From: DASUNQ01 sp035536455
GTDB lineage: Bacteria > Acidobacteriota > Thermoanaerobaculia > Multivoradales > UBA5704
Direction: 5' to 3'
DNA: 64,000 bases
Assembly: GCA_035536455.1 (NCBI GenBank)
Contig: DATLOC010000026.1
Span: 1 to 64,000 of the forward strand
Part shown: positions 62,940 through 64,000 of the stretch, one piece after another
How the letters are laid out: each line of letters opens with the position of its first letter
Position numbering within the stretch: the first letter of the stretch is position 1
Program-made: the position numbers and the translations under genes
Notes under the pieces: generated by a model
Told to the model about the DNA's origin: nothing
Database searches by the model: none
Seen by the model: the letters and a program-made list of their open reading frames with translations, nothing else

Positions 62940-64000
62940 GCGTCACCTCCTTCTTCCTCCGCTACCTCCGCCGCTATACCGGCTGGGCGCTCCTCGCCGC
63001 GGTCTCGATCCTCGTCTTCGCCGTCGCCACCGCCGGCCTCGTGGCGCTCATCGAGCCGGTCTTCGGCGAGGTGCTGCTCGCCGGCGATCAGGCGCCGTCG
63101 CTCCTCGGCGGGGGCGCGCAGCCCACGGCGCCGTCCGCCGCGCCGCCCACGGCGCCGTCCGCGAAACCGGCCGCGGCGCCGGAGGCCGACGTGCTGGCCG
63201 ACCTGCGCAAGCGCTTCGACTTCGCCGAGCAGATCGACGACACCTACGCCTCGCTCAAGCGGCGGCTGGGGATCGAGGGCGACGACGTGGTCTGGTTCGT
63301 GCCGCTGCTGCTGGTCGCCATCTTCCTGCTGCGCAGCCTCGCCGACTTCCTCTCCGGCTACGCCTTCCAGCACATCGGTCTGGGGATCACGACCGACATC
63401 CGCAACGACCTCTACCGCCGCATCCTCGACCAGTCGAGCCGCTTCCACGCCGCGCACCCCTCCGGCGAGCTGGTGGCGCGGGTGATCAACGACGTGGCGA
63501 TCATGCAGAACGCGGTCTCCAACCGCCTGCTCGACCTCTTCCAGCAGTCGATCACCCTGGTCTTCCTGCTCGGGCTGCTGCTCTCGACGCACTTCCGGCT
63601 CGCCCTCTTCGCCCTGGTGGCGGCGCCGGTGCTGCTGGTGCCGATCGTCCGCTTCGGCCGCGGCCTGCGCCGCACTACCCACCGCAGCCAGGAGCGGATG
63701 GCCGACCTGGCGAGCCTGCTCACCGAAGGGGTGCGCGGCTACCGCGTGGTCAAGGCCTTCGGCATGGAGGAGTTCGAGGCGGTGCGCTTCTCCCACGCCA
63801 CCCGCCGCCACCTGCGCGCCAACCTCTGGGCGCAGATGCTGTCGCACGCCTCGGGGCCGGTGGTGGAGTCGCTGGCGGTGCTGGGGGCGGCGGCGCTGCT
63901 GATCTGGGCGGGGCAGAGCATCCGCGCCGGCAGCCTCACCGCCCCCGAGCTGATCAAGTTCCTGACCACCATGCTGATGATGTACGACCCGATCCGCAAG
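62936..64000 (+). CDS. MsbA-like lipid A / lipid ABC exporter, 5' part
   Basis: The frame starts at GTG 62936 and is still open at the end of the window, giving 355 residues. All belong to the transmembrane domain of a type IV ABC exporter: SFFLRYLRRYTGWALLAAVS at the start, then GITTDIRNDLYRRILDQSSR, HPSGELVARVINDVAIMQNA and LTEGVRGYRVVKAFGMEEFE. The nucleotide-binding domain would follow outside. Between helices one and two a long Ala/Pro-rich periplasmic insert is present (about residues 50-95), with a 17-base direct repeat CCCACGGCGCCGTCCGC. The neighbour lpxB makes lipid A flipping the best guess for its role. Confidence 0.93.
   Translation, partial: MSVTSFFLRYLRRYTGWALLAAVSILVFAVATAGLVALIEPVFGEVLLAGDQAPSLLGGGAQPTAPSAAPPTAPSAKPAAAPEADVLADLRKRFDFAEQIDDTYASLKRRLGIEGDDVVWFVPLLLVAIFLLRSLADFLSGYAFQHIGLGITTDIRNDLYRRILDQSSRFHAAHPSGELVARVINDVAIMQNAVSNRLLDLFQQSITLVFLLGLLLSTHFRLALFALVAAPVLLVPIVRFGRGLRRTTHRSQERMADLASLLTEGVRGYRVVKAFGMEEFEAVRFSHATRRHLRANLWAQMLSHASGPVVESLAVLGAAALLIWAGQSIRAGSLTAPELIKFLTTMLMMYDPIRK

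Overview
The window is a 64 kb piece of a very G+C-rich bacterial chromosome with dense coding on both strands, many GTG and some TTG starts, and many 4-base stop/start overlaps. The gene content points to an acidobacterium, most likely of the Thermoanaerobaculia-like kind. Pointers are a thioredoxin fold joined to a soil-associated TIGR03435-type domain, an ABC-2 permease fused to an M1 aminopeptidase, tandem S9 peptidases, a DUF6677-like membrane protein, and a Gram-negative envelope (lpxB, an MsbA-like exporter, lipoproteins). This placement is inference from gene families; no 16S gene is present.

Layout. 1-6024: two tandem secreted S9 peptidases, a radical-SAM/SPASM-like protein without its radical-SAM cysteines, a methyltransferase and a PIG-V-like mannosyltransferase. 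6038-8137: tRNA-Leu(UAA), followed by a scar with an integrase tail, an inverted DctP tail and a 5'-truncated TRAP permease. 8134-12331: a small lipoprotein, a TlpA/TIGR03435 fusion, and a large secreted metalloprotease with fibronectin repeats. 12328-16696: chromate genes chrB and chrA on opposite strands, with an M28 peptidase that lacks its catalytic glutamate segment and an ornithine-cyclodeaminase homologue between them. 16697-18282: an accessory patch with an interspersed repeat, a broken gene and a ParE-type toxin-antitoxin pair. 18300-24008: an ABC ATPase, the permease/M1-peptidase fusion, and a polytopic glycosyltransferase. 24030-24410: RNase P RNA. 24428-26131: a trans-sulfuration enzyme and a c-type cytochrome.

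26146-31761 is the most unusual segment. It is a tightly coupled four-gene minus-strand operon of visibly lower G+C: a CHAT caspase-like protease joined to a CHASE2 sensor, a FecR-like lipoprotein with a duplicated C-terminal repeat, an LCAT-like lipase/acyltransferase fold without a signal peptide, and a second FecR-like lipoprotein. The arrangement suggests an envelope-sensing protease that controls a lipid-active effector. This is my main candidate for an undescribed system.

31894-42963 is a long plus-strand run of housekeeping genes (LD-carboxypeptidase, cNMP/FHA protein, recG, two glycosyltransferases, a site-2 protease, trpS, scpA, scpB, rluB, cmk). 42968-46479 holds a DUF1028 protein, a phospholipase-D-family protein and a BON-LysM protein whose frame continues past its TAG into fourteen perfect-length heptad repeats. 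46772-52599 (minus) is a translationally coupled surface-polysaccharide operon: GT2, flippase, GT4, polysaccharide deacetylase, and an acetyltransferase fused to a secreted propeller-like domain. A 28-bp perfect inverted repeat sits upstream of it. 52811-58230 carries a branched-chain amino-acid dehydrogenase, a DMT transporter, a peroxiredoxin, an MFS transporter, queG and vapBC. 58302-64000 carries rpsA behind a near-consensus promoter and a structured leader, then an IHF/HU gene, a HIT protein, two small membrane proteins, lpxB and the start of an MsbA-like exporter that runs off the window.
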